Origin: an uncultured Saprospiraceae bacterium
GTDB taxonomy: Bacteria; Bacteroidota; Bacteroidia; Chitinophagales; Saprospiraceae
Direction: 5' to 3'
NCBI GenBank assembly: GCA_937950315.1
Contig: CALFDU010000001.1
Span: forward strand, 62,001 to 126,000
Length of the DNA: 64,000 nt
The notes beneath the pieces were generated by a model that did not search any database, was not told where the DNA came from, and saw only the letters and a list, made by a program, of their open reading frames with translations. Position numbers and translations under genes: made by a program. Shown here in pieces: positions 46,499-56,514 of the stretch. Position 1 is the stretch's first letter. Each line of letters opens with the position of its first letter.

Positions 46499-48664
46499 AT
46501 GAAAACATATAAAATTATATTACTTGCTTTGGTTTCAGCTTTCACATTGACGATGTGTACGCCGAAAACGACTGAGTCTGTAACGATGGTCAAGGAGGAA
46601 ATGAGCGAAGTAAAAGAAATGGTCAAAGAAGTTGATCCAGCCTTGTTATGGAGATCGGAGGCACCAAGTGCTGGGGCTGCAAGAAAAATCCAATTAGGTA
46701 ACTACAATACATTTACACTTGCCAACGGACTTGAAGTAATCGTTGTTGAAAACAATAAACTACCAAGAGTGTCTTATTCAATGTCATTGAAAAACAATCC
46801 ATTGATTGAAGGAGCACAAGCCGGATACGTATCGATAGCAGGGGATATGTTGAGTAGAGGAACAAAGTCTAGAACAAAATCAGAAATTGATGCTGAGGTT
46901 GATTTTATCGGAGCACAATTAAGCTCCTATTCAGGAGGCGTATTTGCTGCCTCATTGACAAAGCACAAGGAAGCATTACTTGAATTGGCGACGGACGTAT
47001 TATACAATCCTGTATTTGACGAGACTGAATTTGAGAAGCTAAGAACGCAATACATATCTGGTTTGCAGACCCAAAAGTCAGATCCTAACAGCATGGCATC
47101 CAATGTTGCCAATATCGTTAACTATGGCCGCAATCACCCATACGGGGAAGTGCAGACTGAGTCTTCTCTTCAAAATATCAAATTGAAAAGCTGCAAGCAA
47201 TACTATACAGATTTTTTCAAACCCAATAACGCTTACTTAACGATCGTAGGTGATGTGACATTAGAAGAAGCGAAAGCGGATGCAGAAAAATATTTTGGAT
47301 CATGGGAAAAAGGCGATGTGCCAAGCAATGAATATGGAATGCCTCCTGCACCTGTAGAAACCAATGTGGCATTTGTAAACAAAGAAGCTGCGGTACAATC
47401 TGTAATCAATATAACTTATCCGGTAGATTTAAAGCCAGGTAGTGATGATGCTATTGCTGCTGGATTGATGAATTCAATCTTAGGTGGAGGTATTTTCTCT
47501 GGAAGATTGATGCAGAACCTAAGAGAAGACAAAGCATACACGTATGGAGCAAGATCAAGATTAGGAACTGATAACTTGGTAGGAGAATTTGTCGCTTTCG
47601 CTAGTGTGAGAAATGAAGTTACAGATAGTTCAGTTACTGAATTTATCTACGAATTAGAAAGAATGATCACGGAACCAGTTTCAAAAGAAGATCTACAATT
47701 GGCCAAGAATTCAAATGCAGGAGCATTTGCAAGATCATTGGAAAGCCCACAGACATTGGCTAGATATGCGCTGAATATTGTAAAATTTGATCTGCCAACA
47801 GATTATTATGAGACATATTTAGAAAAACTTGAAGCAGTATCTGTTGCAGATATCACCTCAATGGCTAAGAAATATATCAGACCAGGTAATGCAAATATTG
47901 TCGTGGTAGGAAATAAGGATGAAGTTGCAGATAAGTTGAAAAAATTTGATGCAAATGGAGAAATTGATTTTTATGACGCTTTTGGAAAGAAGCTAGAAAT
48001 TGTAGAAACAATTCCTACTGACATCACCACTACACAGATTATTGGTAATTACATTGCAGCAATAAGCCCATCCGCTAAAATGGAAGATATTAAGTCGTTG
48101 CACCAAGTATACTCAATGTCCATTCAAGGTCAACCAATCGAAGTAAACATGTTCATCAAGGACAATACTAAGTTGGCGATGCAGATGAAGATGATGGGTA
48201 ATGTCATGTCAGAACAGAGATTTGATGGAATGAAAGCACAGGTGTCAGGCATGGGTCAAGAGACTCAAGTAATGACAGAAGGTGCGATGTATGATCAATT
48301 GAAGTCTCAAGTAAAAATCATCGAGCAAAGATTTTATGAAGAAGATGGTTATGATCTTGAGCTAAAAGGAATCGAAGAAATAGAAGGACAACAAGTATAT
48401 AAGGTAGGTGTAACTTCTCCCAATGGAGTAAAGTCAACAGAATTTTACAGTGTTGAAAATGGATACTTAGTAAGAACTGTAAAAGTTGATACAGAAACTG
48501 GAAAAGCTACGATGGTTACGTTATCAGACTATCAAGAACAGGGTGGATATATGTTCCCGATGAAAATCACAACAGAAGGTGCTGCACCTTTCGTATTAGA
48601 GATGATCGGAAAAGAAACGAATATCAATCCAGAACTCTCAGATGATCTTTTCTCAATAGAATAA
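46499..48664 (+). CDS. M16-family inactive partner lipoprotein with C-terminal LolA-like domain
   Basis: 721 residues with a lipoprotein leader (FTLTMCTPK, Cys near 20). Residues about 70-480 are two M16 domains, but the HxxEH site is replaced by AGDML in VSIAGDMLSRGTKS, so it cannot bind zinc in the normal way; the Y-T-Y-G-A-R-S-R-L segment and GGGIFSGRLMQNLRE loop are typical of the substrate-binding partner. Residues about 505-721 form a LolA/LppX-like beta domain (YSMSIQGQPIEVNMFIKDN; FEL-like end VLEMIGKETN). The pair would make a membrane-tethered heterodimer with the preceding peptidase. The operon ends in a terminator at 48698. Confidence 0.9.
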   Translation: MKTYKIILLALVSAFTLTMCTPKTTESVTMVKEEMSEVKEMVKEVDPALLWRSEAPSAGAARKIQLGNYNTFTLANGLEVIVVENNKLPRVSYSMSLKNNPLIEGAQAGYVSIAGDMLSRGTKSRTKSEIDAEVDFIGAQLSSYSGGVFAASLTKHKEALLELATDVLYNPVFDETEFEKLRTQYISGLQTQKSDPNSMASNVANIVNYGRNHPYGEVQTESSLQNIKLKSCKQYYTDFFKPNNAYLTIVGDVTLEEAKADAEKYFGSWEKGDVPSNEYGMPPAPVETNVAFVNKEAAVQSVINITYPVDLKPGSDDAIAAGLMNSILGGGIFSGRLMQNLREDKAYTYGARSRLGTDNLVGEFVAFASVRNEVTDSSVTEFIYELERMITEPVSKEDLQLAKNSNAGAFARSLESPQTLARYALNIVKFDLPTDYYETYLEKLEAVSVADITSMAKKYIRPGNANIVVVGNKDEVADKLKKFDANGEIDFYDAFGKKLEIVETIPTDITTTQIIGNYIAAISPSAKMEDIKSLHQVYSMSIQGQPIEVNMFIKDNTKLAMQMKMMGNVMSEQRFDGMKAQVSGMGQETQVMTEGAMYDQLKSQVKIIEQRFYEEDGYDLELKGIEEIEGQQVYKVGVTSPNGVKSTEFYSVENGYLVRTVKVDTETGKATMVTLSDYQEQGGYMFPMKITTEGAAPFVLEMIGKETNINPELSDDLFSIE

Positions 48665-48697
48665 GGTTATTATGAACGTTGGAAATTTTTAAATTTC

Positions 48698-48730
48698 AAG
48701 GGCACTCATTACCATGGGTGCCCTTTTTTT
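48698..48730 (+). terminator. Terminator after the M16 operon
   Basis: AAGGGCAC pairs with GTGCCCTT around a 12-base loop, followed by a run of seven T. Confidence 0.88.
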
Positions 48731-48829
48731 GTTTCTTGTGTAGCCATTCATCAAATGTGCTTTAGCAAAAAAGTAGTGAAGTTTCTAAAGCTTATAAATG
48801 ATAGTTGGTAGAAAGGATTGTAAAAGCCC

Positions 48830-49735
48830 TTAGTAATTCAATCTATAAATACATTCGTATTCATAAGGCTCTTGCTCAGTTACCAAAGTAGAAGGAAATG
48901 TATTGTGGTTGGGTGAGTCAGGAAAGTGTTGCGTTTCAAAAGCAAAAAACTGCTTCTTACCAGTAAAAAACTGCATGCCTGGCTGATTTGTAAATACCTC
49001 CAAGGTCAAGTCTGTGGTCGGGCAATAAGCTGCTGCCGCTAAGTCCATTAGATTGGGATTGGACAATATAAAGTTATGGTCAAAAACCCTGTTTTTGAGT
49101 CGTTGAAATATGGACATATTGAAATCTCCAATGGGTGAGATGATGCTCCCAGTTGGAATGTTCTCGTCGTTTAATTCAAGTGCTCCTTTGGAATCAATCA
49201 TGAAAAAATGATTGTCGAGATTGGCTTGATGGTCAAGGTTGAAGTAGCTATGGTTGGTCATACTCATATAGGTATCTTGATCCGTCGTACCGTAAAATTG
49301 TATTGAAAGATCATCTTCATTGAGTGTGTAAGTGCATCGAAAGGTTCTATTTCCTGGAAAGCCATCTGCAAGATGATCGGTCTTGGTTTCAAATATGACT
49401 TCATTCATAGATTGATTGATCACTGACCATGTTGCTAGATGCAATCCCTTAGGGCCTGAATGAAGGCTATTGTTTCCTTCTGTTTTCTCCAAGTTATAAT
49501 GGATGCCATTTAGCGGAAAACTTGCTCCGGCGATTCTGTTGGCATAAGGACCTACAGTAGCACCACCATATCTAGAGTTTTCAATAAAACCATTGATATT
49601 TGGAAAGGTCTGTACGATTTGCTTATCTCCTAATGGTAATGGAATGATGAACGAGATTATTCTTGCACCAATGGGGTGTAGTTTAAGTCTTATGCCCGAA
49701 AGCGAGGTAAGTTCTATGGCACCAGATGGTGTCAT
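48830..49735 (-). CDS. galM: Aldose 1-epimerase (galactose mutarotase)
   Basis: 301 residues of the galactose-mutarotase fold that interconverts alpha and beta anomers. The block VGPYANRIAGASFPLNG, the histidine in TNHSYFNLDHQ and the FAFETQHFPDSPNHNTFPS stretch are family signatures; the active-site Glu lies in the last block region (T-E-x-E or FETQ). No signal peptide, so cytosolic. The ATG overlaps the stop of the upstream gene (ATGA), so the two are co-translated. Confidence 0.93.
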   Translation of the reverse strand: MTPSGAIELTSLSGIRLKLHPIGARIISFIIPLPLGDKQIVQTFPNINGFIENSRYGGATVGPYANRIAGASFPLNGIHYNLEKTEGNNSLHSGPKGLHLATWSVINQSMNEVIFETKTDHLADGFPGNRTFRCTYTLNEDDLSIQFYGTTDQDTYMSMTNHSYFNLDHQANLDNHFFMIDSKGALELNDENIPTGSIISPIGDFNMSIFQRLKNRVFDHNFILSNPNLMDLAAAAYCPTTDLTLEVFTNQPGMQFFTGKKQFFAFETQHFPDSPNHNTFPSTLVTEQEPYEYECIYRLNY

Positions 49736-50280
49736 TGGGAAGATCTACAAAAGTCTGCAACTTCTTCAAACAAAACATTGATTTGGTCAGCATATAGGTC
49801 TGATCCAGCTATATCAATTTCGTTTGTCTTAAGTACACGGGTTACTTCATTCTCCTGAATAACATTTACTTCAACGCTTTCTTCATAGTCAAATTCCAGT
49901 CTTATCAAGTTTCCATTTTTTCTTTTGGTGGTTTCTATCCCGTAGAATTCCGCTAGATTAAATGAGTACAAAATGTCGCGACTATCAAAATCTGACCTTT
50001 TAACAGCAGATTCTCCGATGAGCATAGCACACTCGCACCTGTTGTCTTCAGAAAATTCAATTTCCTTATTAATTACATTGAATGGGTAAGTATTAGACTC
50101 CGCATTGGTAAGAATATCAATGATATCATCTACCATTTCGTCAAAATCCTCAACATTTACATCCGAAGTCTTTTCTTTTGACTTACGAAGTTTCCAAAGG
50201 ATTTTGTCTTTTGCTGACTGCTGACCACTGCAAACAGTAGCGAAAAGACTAAGCGTTAATATGAAGAATAATTGTTTCAA
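49732..50280 (-). CDS. Exported protein of unknown function
   Basis: 182 residues, opening with TTG (no earlier ATG) and a leader ending near ATVCSGQQ (residue 20). The mature part is charged, with helical stretch VEDFDEMVDDIIDILTNA and beta-rich C-terminal half (RLEFDYEESVEVNVIQ). A CEC motif (RCECAMLI) lies in the middle. I do not recognise a family. It overlaps galM by 4 bases in the same transcript, but nothing links it to sugar metabolism. Confidence 0.7.
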   Translation of the reverse strand: MKQLFFILTLSLFATVCSGQQSAKDKILWKLRKSKEKTSDVNVEDFDEMVDDIIDILTNAESNTYPFNVINKEIEFSEDNRCECAMLIGESAVKRSDFDSRDILYSFNLAEFYGIETTKRKNGNLIRLEFDYEESVEVNVIQENEVTRVLKTNEIDIAGSDLYADQINVLFEEVADFCRSSQ

Positions 50281-50367
50281 GAGTTATAGTAATATAAATT
50301 TAAACTGTTATTTTTGTTTTCAAATCAAATTATAAATTTTTAACATATATTATAATTCTAATTTATT

Positions 50368-51213
50368 ATGAAAAAATACATTTTAAGCCTGATAATGTGT
50401 CTTGGTTTACTTACCACTCAAGCACAGGTGAAAACTCCTGCCCCGAGCCCGCTAAGTAAAGTTGAACAGAGTGTTGGGTTGACTGACTTTACATTAGAAT
50501 ATTCAAGACCAGGTGTCAAGAATAGGACTATTTTCGGAGATTTGGTTCCTTACGGAAAGAAATGGCGTACTGGTGCTAATCGTGCGACAAAAATTGGCTT
50601 CAATAATGACGTAAAGTTAGCAGGTGTTGATGTTGTTGCTGGTCAGTATGCTATCTACTCAACTCCGGGTGAAGATATGTGGACAATCTACTTGTATACA
50701 GATACAAGCGGTGGTGGAGTTCCAAAAGAATGGGATGATTCTAAAGTAGCTGCTCAATTTGACATTAAGCCGACAAAATTGAGTCAAAAAGTAGAAACAA
50801 TGACCATCGGGTTCAACGATATCACTACTGGTGGTGCTTCTCTTGATTTGATGTGGCATGCAACAAAAGTTTCGATTCCTGTCGATGTAAGATCAGACGA
50901 AATGGTAATGTCATCCATTGAGAAAACAATGGCTGGTCCTTCTGCTGGAGATTATTACAATGCTGCTAGATACTACAGAGAGTCTGGAAAAAACCTAGAA
51001 ACTGCCAAAGAATGGATGGATAAAGCAATGGCTGTAAATGGTAATTCAGAGAAATTCTGGATGGTTAGACAACAAGCTTTATTATTGGCTGACATGGGCG
51101 ATAAAAAGGGCGCTATAGAATTAGCGAAGAAATCAATGGAACTTGCCAAAGCTGCAGGAAACGATGATTACGTTAAAAATAACGAGAAGTCTATCACTGA
51201 ATGGATGAAATAA
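50368..51213 (+). CDS. Exported DUF2911 protein with TPR-like C-terminus
   Basis: 281 residues with a signal peptide (cleavage near LLTTQAQ, residue 20). The DUF2911 domain (about 25-180) shows PSPLSKVEQSVGLTDF, EYSRPGVKNR, IFGDLVPYGKKWRTGANRAT and a F-D-I-K-P-T-K-L-S-Q segment. The last 90 residues (EWMDKAMAVNG, AIELAKKSMELAKAAG) form TPR-like helices. The family is common in Bacteroidota periplasm and has no known activity. It ends in a strong terminator. Confidence 0.9.
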   Translation: MKKYILSLIMCLGLLTTQAQVKTPAPSPLSKVEQSVGLTDFTLEYSRPGVKNRTIFGDLVPYGKKWRTGANRATKIGFNNDVKLAGVDVVAGQYAIYSTPGEDMWTIYLYTDTSGGGVPKEWDDSKVAAQFDIKPTKLSQKVETMTIGFNDITTGGASLDLMWHATKVSIPVDVRSDEMVMSSIEKTMAGPSAGDYYNAARYYRESGKNLETAKEWMDKAMAVNGNSEKFWMVRQQALLLADMGDKKGAIELAKKSMELAKAAGNDDYVKNNEKSITEWMK

Positions 51214-51234
51214 AAAATAGTAAATACAACTATC

Positions 51235-51265
51235 AAGGGCTAGATGCACATCTAGCCCTTTTTTT
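51235..51265 (+). terminator. Terminator after DUF2911 gene
   Basis: A perfect 11-bp stem AAGGGCTAGAT/ATCTAGCCCTT with a GCAC loop, then a T run. Confidence 0.92.
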
Positions 51266-51312
51266 ATGCCTTTTTATCATCAATCTTTACCGCATAATAC
51301 GATCTTTGCAAC

Positions 51313-53715
51313 ATGCTTTTGTATCCCGATGACATATTTGAAAAATTAGAGTTTGATAAAATTATCGAACTCACCAAAACCTATTGCAAAGGTGAACGTG
51401 CAAAGGAAATTTTAAACAAACCCGCCTTGTTCAATCAGAAGGACAGGGTAGAACGCATGTTGTCTGAAGTGCAAGAGCTCAAGAAGATGATTGAAGACGG
51501 GAATCGTATTCCTCTGCGTGCTTATCAAAGTATAGATCAACCTCTATTCTGGTTGCGTAAAATTGACTTCGTTTTAGAGATCGAAAATATATTAATGATC
51601 TATGACCACATCTGGTCGGTGTATGAGCTATGTGAAATTTTTAAAGATCCACTGAATAAAAAGAAATATCCGCACATGACTGTGATTATGGATCAAGTGG
51701 ATTTTGACGAGCAATTAATAAAACAGTACAGCAAAATTTTCAATGAAGAAGCGGATATAAAACCGACAGCTTCCCCCGAATTGAACGCAGTTGTTAAAAT
51801 GATCAATTCTAAGCAAAAAGAATTGAATAAAACTTTTGATAGATTGTCCAATGAGTTTGCCTCTCAAGGATTATTAAATGACAACAAAGAAACTTTAAGA
51901 GGAGGTAGGAGAGTGATGAGTGTTCCTGCCGAGAATAAGCGAAAAATCAAAGGTATTATCCATGACGAATCCTCAACGGGCCGGACTGTATTCATAGAAC
52001 CAGAAGAAGTTCTATATATAAACAATCACTTGTTGGAACTTGAGGCGCAAAAGCGTCATGAGATTAGAAAAATATTGAAAGAACTATGTGGAATGTTGCG
52101 GCCTTTTGCCGACGACTTTGAGATCTGGCAGAAGATCATCGTACGATTGGATTTGATAAACGCAAAAGCAAATCTGGCGATTCAATACGATGGTCATAAA
52201 CCTGAAATTTCTGACCAACACATTCTAGAATTTAAAAAAGCCTACCATCCACTTCTTTTTCTGCTTCATGAAAAGCAAAACAAAAAAGTGATTCCATTTA
52301 ACATGAATCTCGATAGAGAAAAACGTGTATTGGTGATCAGTGGACCCAATGCAGGTGGGAAGTCAGTAACCATGAAGGCAGTAGGACTTATGTGCATGAT
52401 GGTCCAAAGCGGAATGCTGATTCCTGCCTTGCCTGAAAGTAAGTTGGGACTCTTTAGTCATATATTGGTAGATATAGGTGATCAGCAATCATTGGAAGAT
52501 GATCTGAGTACTTATAGTTCAAGATTGAAGAACATGGAAGTCTTCCTAAAACGAGCAAGTTCCAAAAGCTTGTTTTTAATCGATGAATTTGGAAGTGGTA
52601 CCGATCCAAAGCTTGGTGGAGCAATAGCTGAAGCAATACTGGATGAGCTGAATCGAAAGAAATCACTCGGATTGATAACCACACACTATTCCAATATCAA
52701 AATGTATGCTTATAATAGTCCCAATTTGATCAATGGTGCAATGGAATTCAATAAAGAAGAATTGTTTCCAACCTATAAGTTGATATTAGGGAAGCCAGGC
52801 AGCTCATTCGCTTACGAAATAGCCAAGAGCGTTGGACTATCTGAGAAGATATTGAATAAAGCCAAAAACAATGCTGGCGAAGGTGCAAAAGAAATTGATG
52901 ATTTATTAAATGATCTGCAAGAAGAAAAGCGGATGTACGAAAAACGCCTTGCTGAAAACGAAAAGGAAAAACAAAAACTTCAGCGGCTGATAAATTCATA
53001 TGAAAATGCATACGGAGATCTCGAGTTCAAGAAGAAAAAATTAAAACTAGAAAAGAAAGAAGTAAAGTTGAATGAGCTGAATGTCAATGAGACTGAATTA
53101 AATAAACTGATCAAAGAACTCAAGGAAGAAAGGAAAAAAGAAAAAGCCGAGGTCTTGGTCCAAAAGGCAGAAGCTCTTTCCAAGAAAATCAAAGAACAAA
53201 AGGAAGAGGTTTATGAAAATCTCGATGGACTGAAAGAAGAAATATATTATAACGACGATTTTGATCCTTCTACATTGAAAGTAGGCGATTTTGTAAAGCT
53301 GCGTACTGGCGGTGATCCTGCAGCCATACTATCCATTAAAAAAGGAGTAGCTTCTTTGTCAATGGGCTACATGAAATTAAATGTCCCAATAAGAGATTTG
53401 GTTCCTGCCAAAACCCCAATGCAAATCAATGCCCGCAAGTCTGTTCAAACCACAACGGTAAAAAATCCAATGGCTTTAGAAAGTAAATTGGATGTGAGAG
53501 GTTATACAATGAAAGAGGCTGTAGACAATGTTCAAGAATTTGTAGACAATGCTTTGATGAGCAATATACCTAGCCTTAGAATCATTCACGGAAAAGGGAC
53601 AGGCGTACTAAGGAAAGCAATCTTAGAAAAACTTAAGGAATACAAAGACATTAAAGAAGTTTGGCACCCATCTGATGAATCAGGAGGAAATGGAGTGACC
53701 ATTGTCGATTTTTAA
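51313..53715 (+). CDS. mutS2: MutS2 endonuclease
   Basis: 800 residues. The Walker A motif is GPNAGGKS (344-351), Walker B is FLIDEFGSGTDP, and ITTHYSNIK is the H-loop region; there is no mismatch-binding N-domain, which separates MutS2 from MutS1. A long coiled-coil/KOW-like region (about 520-700) is followed by a C-terminal Smr nuclease domain (about 722-800: LDVRGYTMKEA and IIHGKGTGVLR). MutS2 acts on branched DNA and on stalled ribosomes in different bacteria. Its 3' end overlaps the convergent DUF5683 gene by 4 bases. Confidence 0.95.
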   Translation: MLLYPDDIFEKLEFDKIIELTKTYCKGERAKEILNKPALFNQKDRVERMLSEVQELKKMIEDGNRIPLRAYQSIDQPLFWLRKIDFVLEIENILMIYDHIWSVYELCEIFKDPLNKKKYPHMTVIMDQVDFDEQLIKQYSKIFNEEADIKPTASPELNAVVKMINSKQKELNKTFDRLSNEFASQGLLNDNKETLRGGRRVMSVPAENKRKIKGIIHDESSTGRTVFIEPEEVLYINNHLLELEAQKRHEIRKILKELCGMLRPFADDFEIWQKIIVRLDLINAKANLAIQYDGHKPEISDQHILEFKKAYHPLLFLLHEKQNKKVIPFNMNLDREKRVLVISGPNAGGKSVTMKAVGLMCMMVQSGMLIPALPESKLGLFSHILVDIGDQQSLEDDLSTYSSRLKNMEVFLKRASSKSLFLIDEFGSGTDPKLGGAIAEAILDELNRKKSLGLITTHYSNIKMYAYNSPNLINGAMEFNKEELFPTYKLILGKPGSSFAYEIAKSVGLSEKILNKAKNNAGEGAKEIDDLLNDLQEEKRMYEKRLAENEKEKQKLQRLINSYENAYGDLEFKKKKLKLEKKEVKLNELNVNETELNKLIKELKEERKKEKAEVLVQKAEALSKKIKEQKEEVYENLDGLKEEIYYNDDFDPSTLKVGDFVKLRTGGDPAAILSIKKGVASLSMGYMKLNVPIRDLVPAKTPMQINARKSVQTTTVKNPMALESKLDVRGYTMKEAVDNVQEFVDNALMSNIPSLRIIHGKGTGVLRKAILEKLKEYKDIKEVWHPSDESGGNGVTIVDF

Positions 53716-54305
53716 AATGACATACTTAAACCTACACCATGAGTTGTAGGTCCAAGATGAAAAGAAATATCCTCGTCCACATCAAACTCCATCAAATGCC
53801 TGTCGACAAAAGCATCTGCGATATTTAAAACATGAGCAACAGCCAAAGCAATGATAGAATAATCCCGGTATTGCTTAATGGTATCCCTCCTTTGTTTTAG
53901 ACCCGCTACATTGGCCGGTGTGTACCCACCAAATTGATCGATTTCTCCTCTTACCAATCCTTTAAATCCTAAATCCAATGTTTTATGGAAATCATTAAAG
54001 AATACGATAAAACCGATAGCAGTTCCTTCAAGTCCTAATACAATTGGAACCTTAATCCACTTCTTATTGTAAACTTGGCCACCTCCAGGAATAATAGCTG
54101 AATATAAAGCTGCACGTCCTGGATTTCCTTCAAACATACTAAAGAATCCATTTTCGTTTCTAGGAACATTGTCAGCATATTCTATATTGCTGCCAATAAG
54201 CGTTGAATCTTGACTTAAGCCAGTTTCTTCAATCTGAGAATAAGCTGCAGATATGCTCAAACTGAATACAAAAAGGAAATAATATTTGACGTGCTTAATC
54301 TTCAT
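53712..54305 (-). CDS. DUF5683 membrane protein
   Basis: 197 residues from the ATG at 54305 (a longer frame to 54350 overlaps ppk1). A signal peptide ends near SAAYSQ. The family block NPGRAALYSAIIPGGGQVYNKKWIKVP is present, followed by hydrophobic GLEGTAIGFIVFF and a YRDYSIIALAVAHVLNIADAFVD segment. The protein is usual in Bacteroidota and probably sits in the envelope; function unknown. It starts 19 bases after the ppk1 stop in the same direction. Confidence 0.85.
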   Translation of the reverse strand: MKIKHVKYYFLFVFSLSISAAYSQIEETGLSQDSTLIGSNIEYADNVPRNENGFFSMFEGNPGRAALYSAIIPGGGQVYNKKWIKVPIVLGLEGTAIGFIVFFNDFHKTLDLGFKGLVRGEIDQFGGYTPANVAGLKQRRDTIKQYRDYSIIALAVAHVLNIADAFVDRHLMEFDVDEDISFHLGPTTHGVGLSMSF

Positions 54306-54324
54306 TATTAGTTGTAACGCAGAC

Positions 54325-56400
54325 CTATTGACCAGAATTTTGTTTTTCAATGGCTTTTTTAAGATAATAGTACGTATCCATTTGTGAGCGAACCGGAATA
54401 TCAGAACCAGACTTACGGTAGTTGTTGTTCTTTTTGTAATGTATTCTTCTTGATTTTACATTGTCGTCAATCTGAATCTGAATGATATCTTTTATTTGCT
54501 TTTTGATTTTTTTGTCAAAAATTGGAATCATCGTTTCAATTCTATGGTGAAGATTTCTAACCATCCAATCAGCAGAGGATAAAAATATTTTTTCATCACC
54601 CCCATTTGAAAATATAAATACTCTTGAGTGTTCAAGGAATCGATCTATCACTCCAAATGCTGTGATATTATCACTCACTCCAGGAATCCCTGGAACGATG
54701 CAGCATATCCCTCTGATGATCAATGTAATTTTAACCCCTTTGCGATTGGCATCGTAAAGAAGATTAATCATCTCACTATCTTCTAAACTATTCATCTTTA
54801 GTACAATAGATGACTCAATGCCTTTATCTGCATTTTTCATTTCTTGTTTTACCAAGTTGATTAGCTTCTTTTTTAGTGAAAAAGTTCCTACAGCTAAGTG
54901 CTCAAATGCTTTCTTTGGGCGTTTCTTGGTTTCTAGATAATTGAAAATGGCAATACATTCTTTAAGAAGTTTTTTATTAGATGTAAACAGACCAAGATCT
55001 GAATATACTTTGGCAGTACCTTCGTGAAAGTTGCCTGTTGAGAAATAGGCATAATGTTCATCAACTCCTTGTACACATCTTTTAATCAAAGCCATTTTTG
55101 AGTGTACTTTTAGACCAGGCATGCTGTAAAAAACCTTAACGCCGCCTGCTTCTAATTTTTCACCCCATTCGAGATTGGCTGCCTCATCAAATCTTGCTTT
55201 TATTTCTATAAATGCAGTCACTTGTTTTCCATTTTCAACAGCCTTAATCAATGCGTTCATTATTTTTGACTTCTTAGCCACACGATATTGAATGATTTTG
55301 ATATGCGTAACATAAGGGTCAATAGCTGCTTGTTCAAAGAAATTGACAACGGGCTTGTAAGAATGAAAAGGAACATGGAGCAAGAAATCTTTCTCTTGCA
55401 TGTTGGCAAATATTCGTCCATTGTTTAATTCCTCAATTTGTAAAGGTGCAAGTGATTTTTCAGACAAACTTTCAAGACCAAAATTTGGAAATTTGAAAAA
55501 ATCGGAGTTGTTGTGATATCGACCTTCCGGTAAAACATCAAAATTATCCAACTCAAATACATCTTTTAATACTTCTAAAACATCCACGGGCATTTCTCGA
55601 TCATACACCAATCTAGATGCTGGACCTACGTTTCTTTTGGTTAAATTTTTCTTGATTTTAGCAACCAAGTCACCTTCAAATTCATCGTCAATATACAACT
55701 CTGCATCTCTGGTTAATTTGATACTAAAGCTATCAATGATGGTGAAACCTGGGAAAATGAAACGCTGGCAATGTCTAATAACATCATCCAATAAAATGAT
55801 GTTGTTTCTATCTTTTTTATCTGAAGGCAAAATGATAAACCTTTTTTGAAACTCTGATGGTACTTTTACAATCCCATATCGTTCTTCGCCTTTTGGTTTT
55901 TCTTCATCGCTTAGTTGAAGTACCAAATACAAAGCTCCATTATTTAGAAAAGGACGAATTTTCTTTTCCATCAACACCAATGGTTGGACATATGGGATCA
56001 GGTTCTCATTGAAATAATCTTCGACAAAATCAATTTGATTCTTTTTTAAATCCTTCATTCGCAGGATCCGGATATCATGAGACTTGAGTTCTGGTGTGAT
56101 CAGAGATTCAAGAATGTATGAAAACTCCTCTTGCTGGGCGTTTACGGTAGAAAGTACTTCATTCAGAAGCTCTTTCGGTTCAAAATCTAAGATTTTTTGG
56201 GTTTTTTTACCCACTTTGATAAGATTCTTGAGATTTGCCACTCGTACTCTAAAGAATTCGTCCAAATTTGCTGAATAGATGGCGAGAAACTTGATCCTCT
56301 CGTAAAGGGGTACTGTTTTATCGCTTGCTTCTTGTAAAAGCCTGTAATTGAACGATAACCAGCTTAAATCTCGATGTATATATGGGTAGTTTTTGCTCAA
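54325..56400 (-). CDS. ppk1: Polyphosphate kinase 1
   Basis: 691 residues of the two-phospholipase-D-domain kinase that builds polyphosphate from ATP. The N-terminus YIHRDLSWLSFNYRLLQEA and SANLDEFFRVRV are signatures. The phosphorylated histidine is His433 in PGLKVHSKMALIK (E. coli His435). The second catalytic histidine lies in the downstream NLHHRIET region. There is no ATG; TTG at 56400, directly before the conserved start, is the best codon. The likely transcript includes the DUF5683 gene. Confidence 0.95.
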   Translation of the reverse strand: MSKNYPYIHRDLSWLSFNYRLLQEASDKTVPLYERIKFLAIYSANLDEFFRVRVANLKNLIKVGKKTQKILDFEPKELLNEVLSTVNAQQEEFSYILESLITPELKSHDIRILRMKDLKKNQIDFVEDYFNENLIPYVQPLVLMEKKIRPFLNNGALYLVLQLSDEEKPKGEERYGIVKVPSEFQKRFIILPSDKKDRNNIILLDDVIRHCQRFIFPGFTIIDSFSIKLTRDAELYIDDEFEGDLVAKIKKNLTKRNVGPASRLVYDREMPVDVLEVLKDVFELDNFDVLPEGRYHNNSDFFKFPNFGLESLSEKSLAPLQIEELNNGRIFANMQEKDFLLHVPFHSYKPVVNFFEQAAIDPYVTHIKIIQYRVAKKSKIMNALIKAVENGKQVTAFIEIKARFDEAANLEWGEKLEAGGVKVFYSMPGLKVHSKMALIKRCVQGVDEHYAYFSTGNFHEGTAKVYSDLGLFTSNKKLLKECIAIFNYLETKKRPKKAFEHLAVGTFSLKKKLINLVKQEMKNADKGIESSIVLKMNSLEDSEMINLLYDANRKGVKITLIIRGICCIVPGIPGVSDNITAFGVIDRFLEHSRVFIFSNGGDEKIFLSSADWMVRNLHHRIETMIPIFDKKIKKQIKDIIQIQIDDNVKSRRIHYKKNNNYRKSGSDIPVRSQMDTYYYLKKAIEKQNSGQ

Positions 56401-56514
56401 AATTGCTTTTGTCCTAGATTCTCATATTTATCAATTCGAATATTAGACTTTTATGAGGATATTACCATATTTTCGATCTCATTATTCGATAAAAAATTAA
56501 AATTAAACAATTCC

